From positions 8,260,001 to 8,324,000 of the forward strand of contig NC_021658.1 in the NCBI RefSeq assembly GCF_000418325.1: a stretch of 64,000 nucleotides of DNA, given 5' to 3'. This document shows positions 23,708 to 34,999 of the stretch, piece after piece. Every line of letters begins with the position of its first letter. Position 1 is the first letter of the stretch. Both the position numbers and the translations under genes were made by a program. The stretch comes from Sorangium cellulosum So0157-2 (GTDB taxonomy: Bacteria > Myxococcota_A > Polyangia > Polyangiales > Polyangiaceae). A model generated the notes under the pieces. The model made no database searches. It worked only from the letters and a program-made list of their open reading frames with translations, and had not been told where the DNA came from.

Positions 23708-24325
23708 TTAGCGGGAGGACGCAGCCCGGACGACGGAGGCGAAGCGGCCGGCGGGCGTCACGATGACGTGGTCCTGGAGGGGGACGCCGATCAGGTGGGC
23801 GGCGTGCTCGATCGCGTGCGTCAGCTCCACGTCGTCGTCGGACGGCGCGGGGTCGCCGCTCGGGTGGTTGTGGGCCATCACGAACGCGACGGCGCCCAGC
23901 TCGAGGGCGGCGCGCAGGACATCGGCGGCGCGCAGGGATCCGCTCAGGAGGCCGCCGCGGCAGACCATGCGCGCGCCGCGGACGCGATCGTGGGCGTCGA
24001 GCGCCGCGATCCAGACCTCCTCGTGGACGAGGGGCGCGAGCGTCGCGTGGAAGAAGCGGGCGACGTCGCGCGGGCGCCGCAGGCGCTTGGGCCGGCGCAT
24101 GCGCGCGGCGTGCAGCCGCCGGCCGAGCTCGAAGGCGGCCGCGAGGCGGGTCGCCGCCTGGAGGGCCACCTCGGCGCGCTCCGCCAGCGCCGCCGGGGAG
24201 AGGCGCGCGAGCGACGGGAGATCGTCGGCCAGGAAGAGGGGGCGGCCGAGGGCGGGGAGGCCGAGCACCAGCGCCAGCAGGGCCGCGTCGGGGAGCGCGG
24301 GGACGTCGGTGGGGGCGGGGCTCAT
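23708..24325 (-). CDS. radC: RadC-like JAMM domain protein
   Basis: A 205-residue RadC family protein. The N-terminal helical part (residues 1-75) includes LPSLARLSPAALAERAEVAL. The C-terminal MPN/JAMM domain has the metal-binding motif in MAHNHPSGDPAPSDDD (about residues 145-160), with the upstream Glu in VHEEVWIAALD. RadC proteins were once thought to be DNA repair factors; their true role is unsettled, and they are common in mobile and defence regions. The ATG at 24325 is chosen because the family homology starts just after it. It is divergent from the XRE gene; a decayed partial copy lies at 15039-15150. Confidence 0.88.
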   Translation of the reverse strand: MSPAPTDVPALPDAALLALVLGLPALGRPLFLADDLPSLARLSPAALAERAEVALQAATRLAAAFELGRRLHAARMRRPKRLRRPRDVARFFHATLAPLVHEEVWIAALDAHDRVRGARMVCRGGLLSGSLRAADVLRAALELGAVAFVMAHNHPSGDPAPSDDDVELTHAIEHAAHLIGVPLQDHVIVTPAGRFASVVRAASSR

Positions 24326-24617
24326 CGGGCGCCCCCGCGTGGGGGAAGGCCGCCCGCCGGCGCGAGGGCGTCGGGGGCGCGGCGATGACGGGGCCGGGGT
24401 GGACGGGGACTTTGCCCGGGATCGGGGAGTATGCGAACGATCTGCACGTCGGACCTCGCTTCCTTCGGGGTTCGGCCACGCAGCCCGGGGCGTTGGCGCG
24501 CCCGCGGGCTGCACTTCTTTGTGCGGCCCATAGCTTACCCGGCGCGATCCGGTGCAGTCAATGGAACGTGACTTATAAGCTGTGTTTCCGCGGAGCGCCC
24601 GAAGGTAGGCCCCGCGC
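24326..24617. promoter_or_regulatory. Divergent radC / XRE intergenic region
   Basis: About 290 bases. A TATAAG at 24574-24579, about 40 bases before the XRE start, is a reasonable -10 element; the -35 is unclear. The region is a likely target for the XRE regulator. The decayed copy at 15 kb lacks this segment entirely. Confidence 0.45.
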
Positions 24618-24908
24618 ATGGAGCGCGATCATGCGGATGTGGTGCTCGAATCCATCGGAGCCAACGTGCACCGCCTCCGCGTGCGGCTCGGCCTGACCCA
24701 GGAAGCGCTCGCCGAGGCGGCCAACATCAGCACGGGCTTCCTGCAACGCCTCGAGAGGGGGAAGACGAACGTCGGCGTCGTGGTGCTGGTCCGGCTTGCC
24801 GACGCGCTCGCTGTGGAGCCCGGCGCTCTGCTGCGCCGCGCCGAGCTGCCAGAGGCGACGCCCGGGAGACCGCGGAAGGCGCGGACGAAGCGACAGCCGC
24901 AGGGGTAG
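24618..24908 (+). CDS. XRE-family helix-turn-helix regulator
   Basis: A 96-residue DNA-binding protein. Residues 13-70 are a Cro/C1-type HTH domain: GANVHRLRVRLGLTQEALAE, the recognition region ANISTGFLQRLERGKTNVGV, then LVRLADALAVEPGALL. The C-terminal tail is basic (RPRKARTKRQPQG). Small XRE proteins before restriction systems act as control proteins that delay or adjust nuclease expression. The gene lies about 65 bases upstream of the hsdM promoter on the same strand, which supports that. Its 3' part is present as a decayed copy upstream of the PD-(D/E)XK operon. Confidence 0.88.
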   Translation: MERDHADVVLESIGANVHRLRVRLGLTQEALAEAANISTGFLQRLERGKTNVGVVVLVRLADALAVEPGALLRRAELPEATPGRPRKARTKRQPQG

Positions 24909-24972
24909 GCCGACAGCGGCCATGCGCTGACACCTCGCCAGGACCCCGGCGCCCTCGCGCGTTACCTGGAGC

Positions 24973-25010
24973 GCTCGGCGTTGATTGTTGATTCGGCGCG
25001 GGCGTAACCT
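24973..25010 (+). promoter_or_regulatory. Promoter of the hsd operon
   Basis: TTGATT (24981-24986), 18-bp spacer, TAACCT (25005-25010); the same block with one change lies at 15349-15386. The expected transcription start is near 25017, only a few bases before the ATG at 25022, so the hsdM message may be nearly leaderless. This agrees with the lack of a ribosome binding site there. Confidence 0.65.
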
Positions 25011-25021
25011 TGTCGACCCGC

Positions 25022-26980
25022 ATGCCGACCAAGCGAGACCTTCTGACCCATCTCACCCGGGACGAGCTGCTCGCCGTGGCGAGCCGCTTCGAGCTTCCCG
25101 TGAGCGACCGCCGCGTCCGCGACCAGCTCATCGACGCCATCGTCCAGGCGCGCAGCGCCGACCTCTCCGAGGTCCTCCTCGGCTACCCCCGCGACCGGCT
25201 GAAGGACCTCTGCCGCAAGCTCGGCCTCGACGACCACGGCAAGGAGAAGGCGCCGATCGTCGATCGGCTGCTCGGCAAGACCGCGACCGCGGCGGCCGAG
25301 GCGCAGCGCGCGCTGCCGTTCGAGAAGGCGGCGCCGGGACCGAAGCCCAGCGCCGCCGAGAAGGCCAACGGGAAGGCCGCCGCGGAGGTCAACGGGAAGG
25401 TTGCCGCGAAGCCCAACGGGAAGGCGGCGAACGGCCATGGCGGGCACGCCGCCGAGGGTGGCGGCGGCGACCTCGGCTTCGAGCGCAAGCTGTTCCAGGC
25501 CGCCGACAAGCTGCGGAACAACATGGACGCGGCCGAGTACAAGCACGTCGTCCTCGGGCTCATCTTCCTCAAGTACATCAGCGACGCCTTCGACGACTTG
25601 CACCAGCGGCTCTCCGCGCAGGTCGACGAGGGCGCCGACCCCGAGGATCGGGACGAGTACCGCGCCGAGCGCGTCTTCTGGGTCCCGAAGGAGGCCCGCT
25701 GGGCCGCGATCCAGGCCAACGCGAAGCAGCCCAAGATCGGCCAGGTCATCGACGATGCCATGGTCGCCATCGAGCGCGACAACCTGTCGCTGAAGGGCGT
25801 GTTACCGAAGAACTACGGCCGCCCGCAGCTCGACAAGCAGCGGCTCGGCGAGCTGGTCGACCTCATCGGGACCATCGGCTTCGGGTCCAGGCAGAGCAGA
25901 TCGAAGGACATCCTCGGCCGGGTGTACGAGTACTTCCTGAGCGAGTTCGCGCTCGCCGAGGGCAAGAAGGGCGGGCAGTTCTACACGCCGGGCTCGGTCG
26001 TGCGCCTCCTGGTCAAGATGCTCGCCCCGTACAAGGGCCGCGTCTATGACCCGTGCTGCGGGTCGGGCGGGATGTTCGTGCAGTCCGAGAAATTCATCGA
26101 GAAGCACGGCGGCCGCGTGGGCGACATCAGCGTGTACGGGCAGGAATCGAACCCGACGACGTGGCGCCTCGCCAAGATGAACCTGGCCATTCGCGGCATC
26201 GAGGCGAACCTCGGCCCGGAGAACGCCGACACGTTCCACCGCGACCTGCATAGGGACCTGAAGGCCGACTACATCCTGGCGAACCCGCCGTTCAACGCGA
26301 AGGACTGGGGCCAGGAGCGGCTGAAAGAGGACGTGCGGTGGAAGTACGGCACGCCGCCTGCCAGCAGCGCGAACTTCGCATGGGTGCAGCACTTCATTCA
26401 CCACCTCGCACCGGCGGGCCAGGCGGGATTCGTGCTGGCGAACGGATCGATGTCGTCGAATCAGTCGGGCGAGGGGGAGATCCGGAAGGCGATCATCGAG
26501 GCAGATCTCGTCGACTGCATGGTCGCCCTGCCGGGGCAGCTCTTCTACTCGACACAGATTCCCGTGTGCTTCTGGTTCCTGGCTCGGGATAAGAAGAATG
26601 GGCGGTTTCGCGACCGGCGGGGGCAAATCCTGTTCATCGACGCCCGCAAGCTGGGGAGAATGATCGATCGGACGCAGCGCGAGCTGACCGACGAGGATGT
26701 CGCACGGGTGGCGGGGACGTACCATGCATGGCGGGGGGACAAGGGCGCGGGGAAGTACGAGGACATTGCCGGCTTCTGTAAGAACGCGACGCTCGACGAG
26801 GTGCGTGCGCATCAGCACGTGCTGACACCAGGGCGGTATGTGGGGGCAGAAGACGTGGAGGACGAGGAGGAGCCGTTCGAGGAGCGGTTCTCAAAGCTTG
26901 TGGCGAAGCTGAATGAGCAATTTGACGAGGGCCGCAAGCTGGAACTGGAAATATCGCGTCGCTTGGCGACCCTTCGGTGA
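25022..26980 (+). CDS. hsdM: Type I restriction-modification DNA methyltransferase subunit
   Basis: A 652-residue N6-adenine methyltransferase subunit. It makes the methylase with HsdS and the full nuclease with HsdR. An unusual N-terminal 95 residues contain two short SAP/Rho-N-like helical units (LTRDELLAVASRFELPV and RDRLKDLCRKLGLDD), followed by an Ala/Lys/Gly/Asn-rich linker. The HsdM N-terminal domain (about 150-290) and catalytic domain follow: FYTPGSVVRLLVKML, DPCCGSGG motif I (about 342) and NPPF motif IV (about 420). The ATG at 25022 was preferred over a TTG 12 bases upstream. It is followed 4 bases later by hsdS. Intact by inspection. Confidence 0.93.
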   Translation: MPTKRDLLTHLTRDELLAVASRFELPVSDRRVRDQLIDAIVQARSADLSEVLLGYPRDRLKDLCRKLGLDDHGKEKAPIVDRLLGKTATAAAEAQRALPFEKAAPGPKPSAAEKANGKAAAEVNGKVAAKPNGKAANGHGGHAAEGGGGDLGFERKLFQAADKLRNNMDAAEYKHVVLGLIFLKYISDAFDDLHQRLSAQVDEGADPEDRDEYRAERVFWVPKEARWAAIQANAKQPKIGQVIDDAMVAIERDNLSLKGVLPKNYGRPQLDKQRLGELVDLIGTIGFGSRQSRSKDILGRVYEYFLSEFALAEGKKGGQFYTPGSVVRLLVKMLAPYKGRVYDPCCGSGGMFVQSEKFIEKHGGRVGDISVYGQESNPTTWRLAKMNLAIRGIEANLGPENADTFHRDLHRDLKADYILANPPFNAKDWGQERLKEDVRWKYGTPPASSANFAWVQHFIHHLAPAGQAGFVLANGSMSSNQSGEGEIRKAIIEADLVDCMVALPGQLFYSTQIPVCFWFLARDKKNGRFRDRRGQILFIDARKLGRMIDRTQRELTDEDVARVAGTYHAWRGDKGAGKYEDIAGFCKNATLDEVRAHQHVLTPGRYVGAEDVEDEEEPFEERFSKLVAKLNEQFDEGRKLELEISRRLATLR

Positions 26981-26984
26981 TGCC

Positions 26985-28360
26985 ATGGAGTGGCGAGAGA
27001 CAAAGGTTGAGGACATTGCATCACGAGAGCCGAACGCACTCGCAACCGGACCATTCGGCTCATCCATCAGTGCCAAATTTTTTGCACCTAAAGGCGTACC
27101 AGTAATTCGCGGCAGCAATCTCAGCCAAAACGTCGGCGTGCGCCTAATTGACGAGGACCTAGTTTTCATTTCTCACGATAAAGCCAAAGAATTCTCTCGC
27201 TCCATTGTCCGCGCCGGCGACCTGATTTTCACATGCTGGGGAACCATTGACCAAGTCGGACTCATCGACAACCGAGCAAAATTTCGCGAGTACGTAATAT
27301 CAAACAAGCAAATGAAGCTAACGCCAAACGCAGCGGTAGCCGACAGCCTGTTTCTATATTACCTATTCAAGAGTAACGAAACAAGAACCGCCATTCGCAA
27401 CGCTGCGATCGGCAGCTCCGTTCCCGGGTTCAATCTGGGTCAGCTTCGCTCGATGCGGATCCGCTTGCCGCCGCTGCATATTCAGCGCGCCATCGCCTTC
27501 GTCCTCGGCTCATTGGACGACAAAATAGAGCTGAACCGGCGGATGAACGAGACGTTGGAAGCGATGGCGCGGGCGCTCTTCAAGAGCTGGTTCGTCGACT
27601 TCGACCCGGTGCGTGCGAAGATGGAGGGGCGGGCCCCTGCCGGGATGGACGCGGAGACAGCGGCGCTCTTCCCCGACAGCTTCGAAGACTCGAAGATCGG
27701 GCCAATTCCGAAAGGGTGGAGACCTGCAACGGTCGGCGACCTCGTTGTGGAGCTTAGGGGCGAGATTCGGACCGGTCCATTCGGCACCACCCTTCAAGCT
27801 AGCGAGTATACTGAAGCAGGCTCGCTCGGCGTTCCAGTCATTGCCGTACGAGATATTCGAGACGGCTACCTTGAACTCGACAACAAGACACCTCGCGTTC
27901 CACTCGAAACAGCAGAGCGCCTCTCCACATTCAAAGTCACTGGAGGCGACATAATTTTCGGCCGCAAGGGAGCGGTAGAACGCTTCGCGATCATAGCAAA
28001 ACACGAAGCAAACTGGCTAATGGGCTCGGATTGCATACGGCTTCGCTTGACGCCACAAGTTGCCGAGTGGCTGCGCTGCGCGTTTCTCCAAATTCGACAC
28101 CGTGAATGGATGGCCCAGAACGCGACCGGAACAACGATGCCATCCCTAAACCAAGACATCATTGCGCGCATACCGATTATTTGGCCGACGACATTGTTAG
28201 CCGAAGCTTTCACGAAGATCGTTGAAGTACTCGATGTCAGGGTCCAGGCTAATCGCCAAGAATCGATGACCCTCACCAGGTTACGTGACGCCCTCCTCCC
28301 CCGCCTCCTATCCGGCGAGCTCCGCGTCAAGGACGCCGAAAGGCTCGCCGAGGCCGCCCT

Positions 28361-28364
<4 letters not shown>
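26985..28364 (+). CDS. hsdS: Type I restriction-modification specificity subunit
   Basis: A 459-residue specificity subunit that chooses the split DNA target. Two target recognition domains, residues about 1-165 and 245-410, are each followed by a conserved helix: PPLHIQRAIAFVLGSLDDKI with ALFKSWFVDFDPVRAKMEG in the centre, and RLRDALLPRLLSGELRV at the C-terminus. Both TRDs begin in a similar way (ATGPFGSSI and RTGPFGTTL). The TRD-coding DNA is clearly AT-richer, with codons such as AAA, ATA and TTT that the flanking genes avoid, while the conserved helices have local codon use. This suggests TRD exchange by transfer. The stop overlaps the hsdR start by GTGA. Confidence 0.93.
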
Positions 28365-31501
<3,137 letters not shown>

Positions 31502-31600
31502 TGAATGCCTTGAGCTCAGCATCGGGAACGGTATCGACTCCAGAACAACGCTTGACTCGGGCCGCCGCGCCGTGGCCTCCTCGGCGCGAGGGAGGCTGCG

Positions 31601-34600
31601 ATGGCGCTCGCTCTTCGACGCGTTCTCCGGGCGTTTATCCCGATCGTGATGTTTCTCGCATGCGTGCTCGCGCAGGCGGGATGCCAGTGCATCTCCGGCG
31701 ACCCGCCCATGGATCCGCGTCAGGGCGTCGTCGCCTGCCGGACCCAGAGCGCACGCAGCCCTGCCACCTCCCTTCCCGCGCCAGAGGTCGAGACCGTCGC
31801 CGCCGGCACCATCCCGGGGACGTTCTCCATCACGAGCACCGGAGAGGCCGTGTACAGCATGGATCTGGCCTCCCCGCCCTCGCGCGCGGGCGTGGGTCCT
31901 CGGATCGAGCTCGTTTATCGCAGCGACGGCGGCGACGGCGTGCTCGGGGCCGGCTTCTCGATCGCCGGGCTGTCCGCGATCACGCGATGTCCCAAGAGCC
32001 TCGCGCAGGACGGGGAGATCCGCGGCGTGCGGTACGACGGCGACGACGCGCTCTGCCTCGACGGCCAGCGCCTCGTCCCGGTGGGAGAGGGGCCGGGAAC
32101 CATCGAGTACCGGACGTTTCCGGATACCTTCGTCAAGGTGATCGGGCACTACGGTCCGGAAGGCAGTGCGCCCGCCGAGGCGCTCTTCTTCGAGGCAACC
32201 CTGCCCACCGGCCGCGTCGTCGAGTACGGACGCACCGAGGGCAGCAAGCCGCTCGCGCGGGGCGGCGTCCCGCGCGCCTGGCTCGCGAACAAGGCCCGCG
32301 ACGGCCGCGGCAACGCCATGACGTACGCGTATTGCCTCGCCGAGGCGGAGGACGGCCATGCCGCCGAGTACGCGGTGGACGAGATCCGCTACACGGCTTT
32401 CGAGGGAACGCCGTCGCTCGAGCCTTCGCGTGCGGTGCGCTTCGTGTATGGGACCAAGGATGCGGCCGCCATTCGCACCGGCTACTCGGGCGGCATGGCG
32501 CTCCAGCGCTCGCTTCGCTTGGAAGAGATCCAGATGCTCGGTCCGGGCGACGCGCTGGTCCGGAGCTACGGGTTCCGCTATGATCTCAGCCCGACGACGA
32601 GCCGCACGCTCCTGACCCAGGTCGAGGAGTGCGCGAGCGACCGGGTCTGCAAGCCTCCCACGCGCTTTCAGTACAGCCACGCGAAGCCCGGATTCGAGCG
32701 GGTGACGACGGAGATCGACGAGCCGGTCTCCGAGAGGGCGAGCCCGATGGTGTTCGACCTCGACGCCGACGGGCTCGACGACCTCGTGATCCCGGACATG
32801 GTCGCGGGGCTCAGCACGCCGGGGAATCCGATCACCGCGTGGCGGGTGGCGCGCAACGTCGGGCCGCGCGCCTCGCCATCCTTTCTCGCACCGGCGGAGC
32901 TCGCCTTCCTCGAAGAGTGGCCCACGGTCGCCGATCCGATGGGGTCCTCCGATCCGGCCCTTCTTCAGCCCGAGCTCGGCACGGTGCTGGACTACGACGA
33001 CGATGGGCGGATGGACGTCCTGCTCCACGATGTTTACGACACCGAGGTCACGTGGCATGTGCTCCTCTCCCGGCCGGATTGGACCTTCGCCCTCCATGAC
33101 ACGGGCATCCGCAGGCCGTTCCCGCTCGGGGTCACGCCCACGCCGCCGAGCCTGAGCAGCCCCGGCGGGTCGATGCACCTGGCCGATCTGGACGGCGATG
33201 GCGTGCCGGATCTGATCCAGTGCGAGGACCACGCCCGCGAGGGGCAGGCACCGCTCCCGCTCGCTGCCGTGTGGGCCGTCCACCCCTGGCGACCAGCGCG
33301 CGGCACGACGCCCGCGGGCTTCGACCCCGCGGGCGAATCGATCGAGCTGCTCACCGGCTACCCCTGCGATACGGAGCTCCACACGCTCGACATCGACGCC
33401 GACGGCAAGATCGATCTCGTCGTCCCCGCTCTGCAGCGGTTCGGTGACGGAACGGTGCTCCTCGGAGAGAGCTATGACGCGATCATGCGCCGGGGCGAGG
33501 GGCGCTGGGAGGTGATCGACACCGAGCTGCCCGTCGTGTGGGGCGGAGGCCGCGTCGTCTTTCTCGACGTGAACGGAGATGGCCTGCCCGATGCCGTCGA
33601 ATCCGGCCCGGGTGATCACCAGCTCTATACCTTCTTCAACACGGGGCCGACCTTCGTGGCCTCGCCGTTCCGGACCGTGGACGCGTTCAGTTTTGGGGAT
33701 CTGTTCGGTTTTCCTGATCAGGACGCGTTCTTCCGGTTCGCCGTGCCGCTCGACGTCAACGGCGACGGGCGGCAGGATCTCCTCATGCCGGTTCCACCAG
33801 GCATGCTGCTGGGCGGCTCGGATGCGCTCCCGTCGTGGGCCGTCCTGCTCGCGACGGGCGACCGCGCGGGGCCGCCGTTCAGGCTCGTCGACCCGGGGCT
33901 GCCGTTCGAGGCCCGCCTCGGCGACGCGGTCACCCTCGCCGATCCGCGCGGGCCGCGCATCGGCGACGTCGACGGGGACGGCGTGCAGGACGTGATCCTG
34001 TCGCTCGGCGGCGTGTTCAACGTGTTCCGGAACCTCTCGGCCGACCAGGACCTCCTGGTCGCGGTCTCCGACGGGATGAACGCGCACGACCCGACCGAGC
34101 CCGGGTTCGTGCCCAACGTGAGCATCTCGTACGGGCATCTGACCGACGCGTCGGCGGCGACGGGCGACGGACCGGAGGATCCGGCGCGGGAGAGCCCGCT
34201 GTACGTCGCGCGTTCCGGCGCGGCGGACGACTGCGGCTATCCGCGGCGCTGCGTGGTGGGCCCTCGGCGGGTGGGCAGCGCGTACGCCCTCAACAACGGT
34301 GCCGATCGACCGCGGCGCTTCGAGGTCAGCTACCGCGACGGGCGCTATCACCGGCTGGGCCGTGGATTTCTCGGCTTCGGCGAACGGATCGTCACCGACC
34401 TGGATACGGGTGCCGCGACGCTCGACGCGTACGATCACGTCACCTTCGACGAAGAGCTCCAGGTCTTTCCCTTCGCGGGGAGCGTCCAGCGGACATGGCG
34501 CTGGGCGCCTGGGCTGGCGAGCCAGCCCAGACCGGAGCAGATCGAGATCTCTTTCGTCGACGTGACGCGGACGCTCGTTCCGACGAACGACGGCGCGACA

Positions 34601-34999
34601 TATTTCACACTGCCGACCGAGCGCCGGGTGAGGCGAGCGCAAGGGGTCTATCGGACCCCAAACGGCGCGACGACAGCCATCGAGGTGTACGTGCGGGAGG
34701 TCGAGGCCGGAGGCGGCAGCGCGACGCTGCTGCGCGACTCCGTGTCGACGGTGACGGACTTCGACACGTTCGGCAACGTGCGCGCCGAGGAGGTCTCGAC
34801 GGGCGGCGTCGACCTGACGTTCGAGGTCACGCGGACGTTCAAGAACGACACCGAGCGCTGGGTCCTCGGCCAGCTCCAGACGCAGAAGGAGTGCAGCGCG
34901 GCGGCGGGGACGTGTCGCAGTACCGGACCAACACCATCCACGGCGAGGTGGAGACCGAGTCCACCGAGAGCGACGACGGCCTGCCGGACACGAAGCTGA
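31601..34999 (+). CDS. TcB-like part of a polymorphic toxin: SpvB and FG-GAP domains
   Basis: A 1132-residue frame. Residues 1-30 are a lipoprotein signal (VLAQAGC). From about 65 to 350 it is SpvB-like (PGTFSITSTGEAVYSMDL, GVLGAGFSIAGLSAITRCPK). Seven FG-GAP/VCBS calcium-type loops follow, e.g. DLDADGLDD (386), DLDGDGVPD (529), DVNGDGLPD (656), DVDGDGVQD (789), then a TcdB_toxin_midN-like part (RFEVSYRDGRYHRLGRGFLG) to about 1100. The last 28 residues are nonsense in a wrong frame: true homology continues one frame away from about 34912. GGGAGG lies before the ATG. In tc/RHS toxins this part forms the shell that holds the toxin. Either a frameshift or a split gene. Confidence 0.85.
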   Translation: MALALRRVLRAFIPIVMFLACVLAQAGCQCISGDPPMDPRQGVVACRTQSARSPATSLPAPEVETVAAGTIPGTFSITSTGEAVYSMDLASPPSRAGVGPRIELVYRSDGGDGVLGAGFSIAGLSAITRCPKSLAQDGEIRGVRYDGDDALCLDGQRLVPVGEGPGTIEYRTFPDTFVKVIGHYGPEGSAPAEALFFEATLPTGRVVEYGRTEGSKPLARGGVPRAWLANKARDGRGNAMTYAYCLAEAEDGHAAEYAVDEIRYTAFEGTPSLEPSRAVRFVYGTKDAAAIRTGYSGGMALQRSLRLEEIQMLGPGDALVRSYGFRYDLSPTTSRTLLTQVEECASDRVCKPPTRFQYSHAKPGFERVTTEIDEPVSERASPMVFDLDADGLDDLVIPDMVAGLSTPGNPITAWRVARNVGPRASPSFLAPAELAFLEEWPTVADPMGSSDPALLQPELGTVLDYDDDGRMDVLLHDVYDTEVTWHVLLSRPDWTFALHDTGIRRPFPLGVTPTPPSLSSPGGSMHLADLDGDGVPDLIQCEDHAREGQAPLPLAAVWAVHPWRPARGTTPAGFDPAGESIELLTGYPCDTELHTLDIDADGKIDLVVPALQRFGDGTVLLGESYDAIMRRGEGRWEVIDTELPVVWGGGRVVFLDVNGDGLPDAVESGPGDHQLYTFFNTGPTFVASPFRTVDAFSFGDLFGFPDQDAFFRFAVPLDVNGDGRQDLLMPVPPGMLLGGSDALPSWAVLLATGDRAGPPFRLVDPGLPFEARLGDAVTLADPRGPRIGDVDGDGVQDVILSLGGVFNVFRNLSADQDLLVAVSDGMNAHDPTEPGFVPNVSISYGHLTDASAATGDGPEDPARESPLYVARSGAADDCGYPRRCVVGPRRVGSAYALNNGADRPRRFEVSYRDGRYHRLGRGFLGFGERIVTDLDTGAATLDAYDHVTFDEELQVFPFAGSVQRTWRWAPGLASQPRPEQIEISFVDVTRTLVPTNDGATYFTLPTERRVRRAQGVYRTPNGATTAIEVYVREVEAGGGSATLLRDSVSTVTDFDTFGNVRAEEVSTGGVDLTFEVTRTFKNDTERWVLGQLQTQKECSAAAGTCRSTGPTPSTARWRPSPPRATTACRTRS

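Noticed and set aside
31601..34999. Insecticidal Tc toxin complex as such
   Set aside because: No TcA-type gene is in the window; SpvB-RHS fusions in myxobacteria are better seen as polymorphic toxins.
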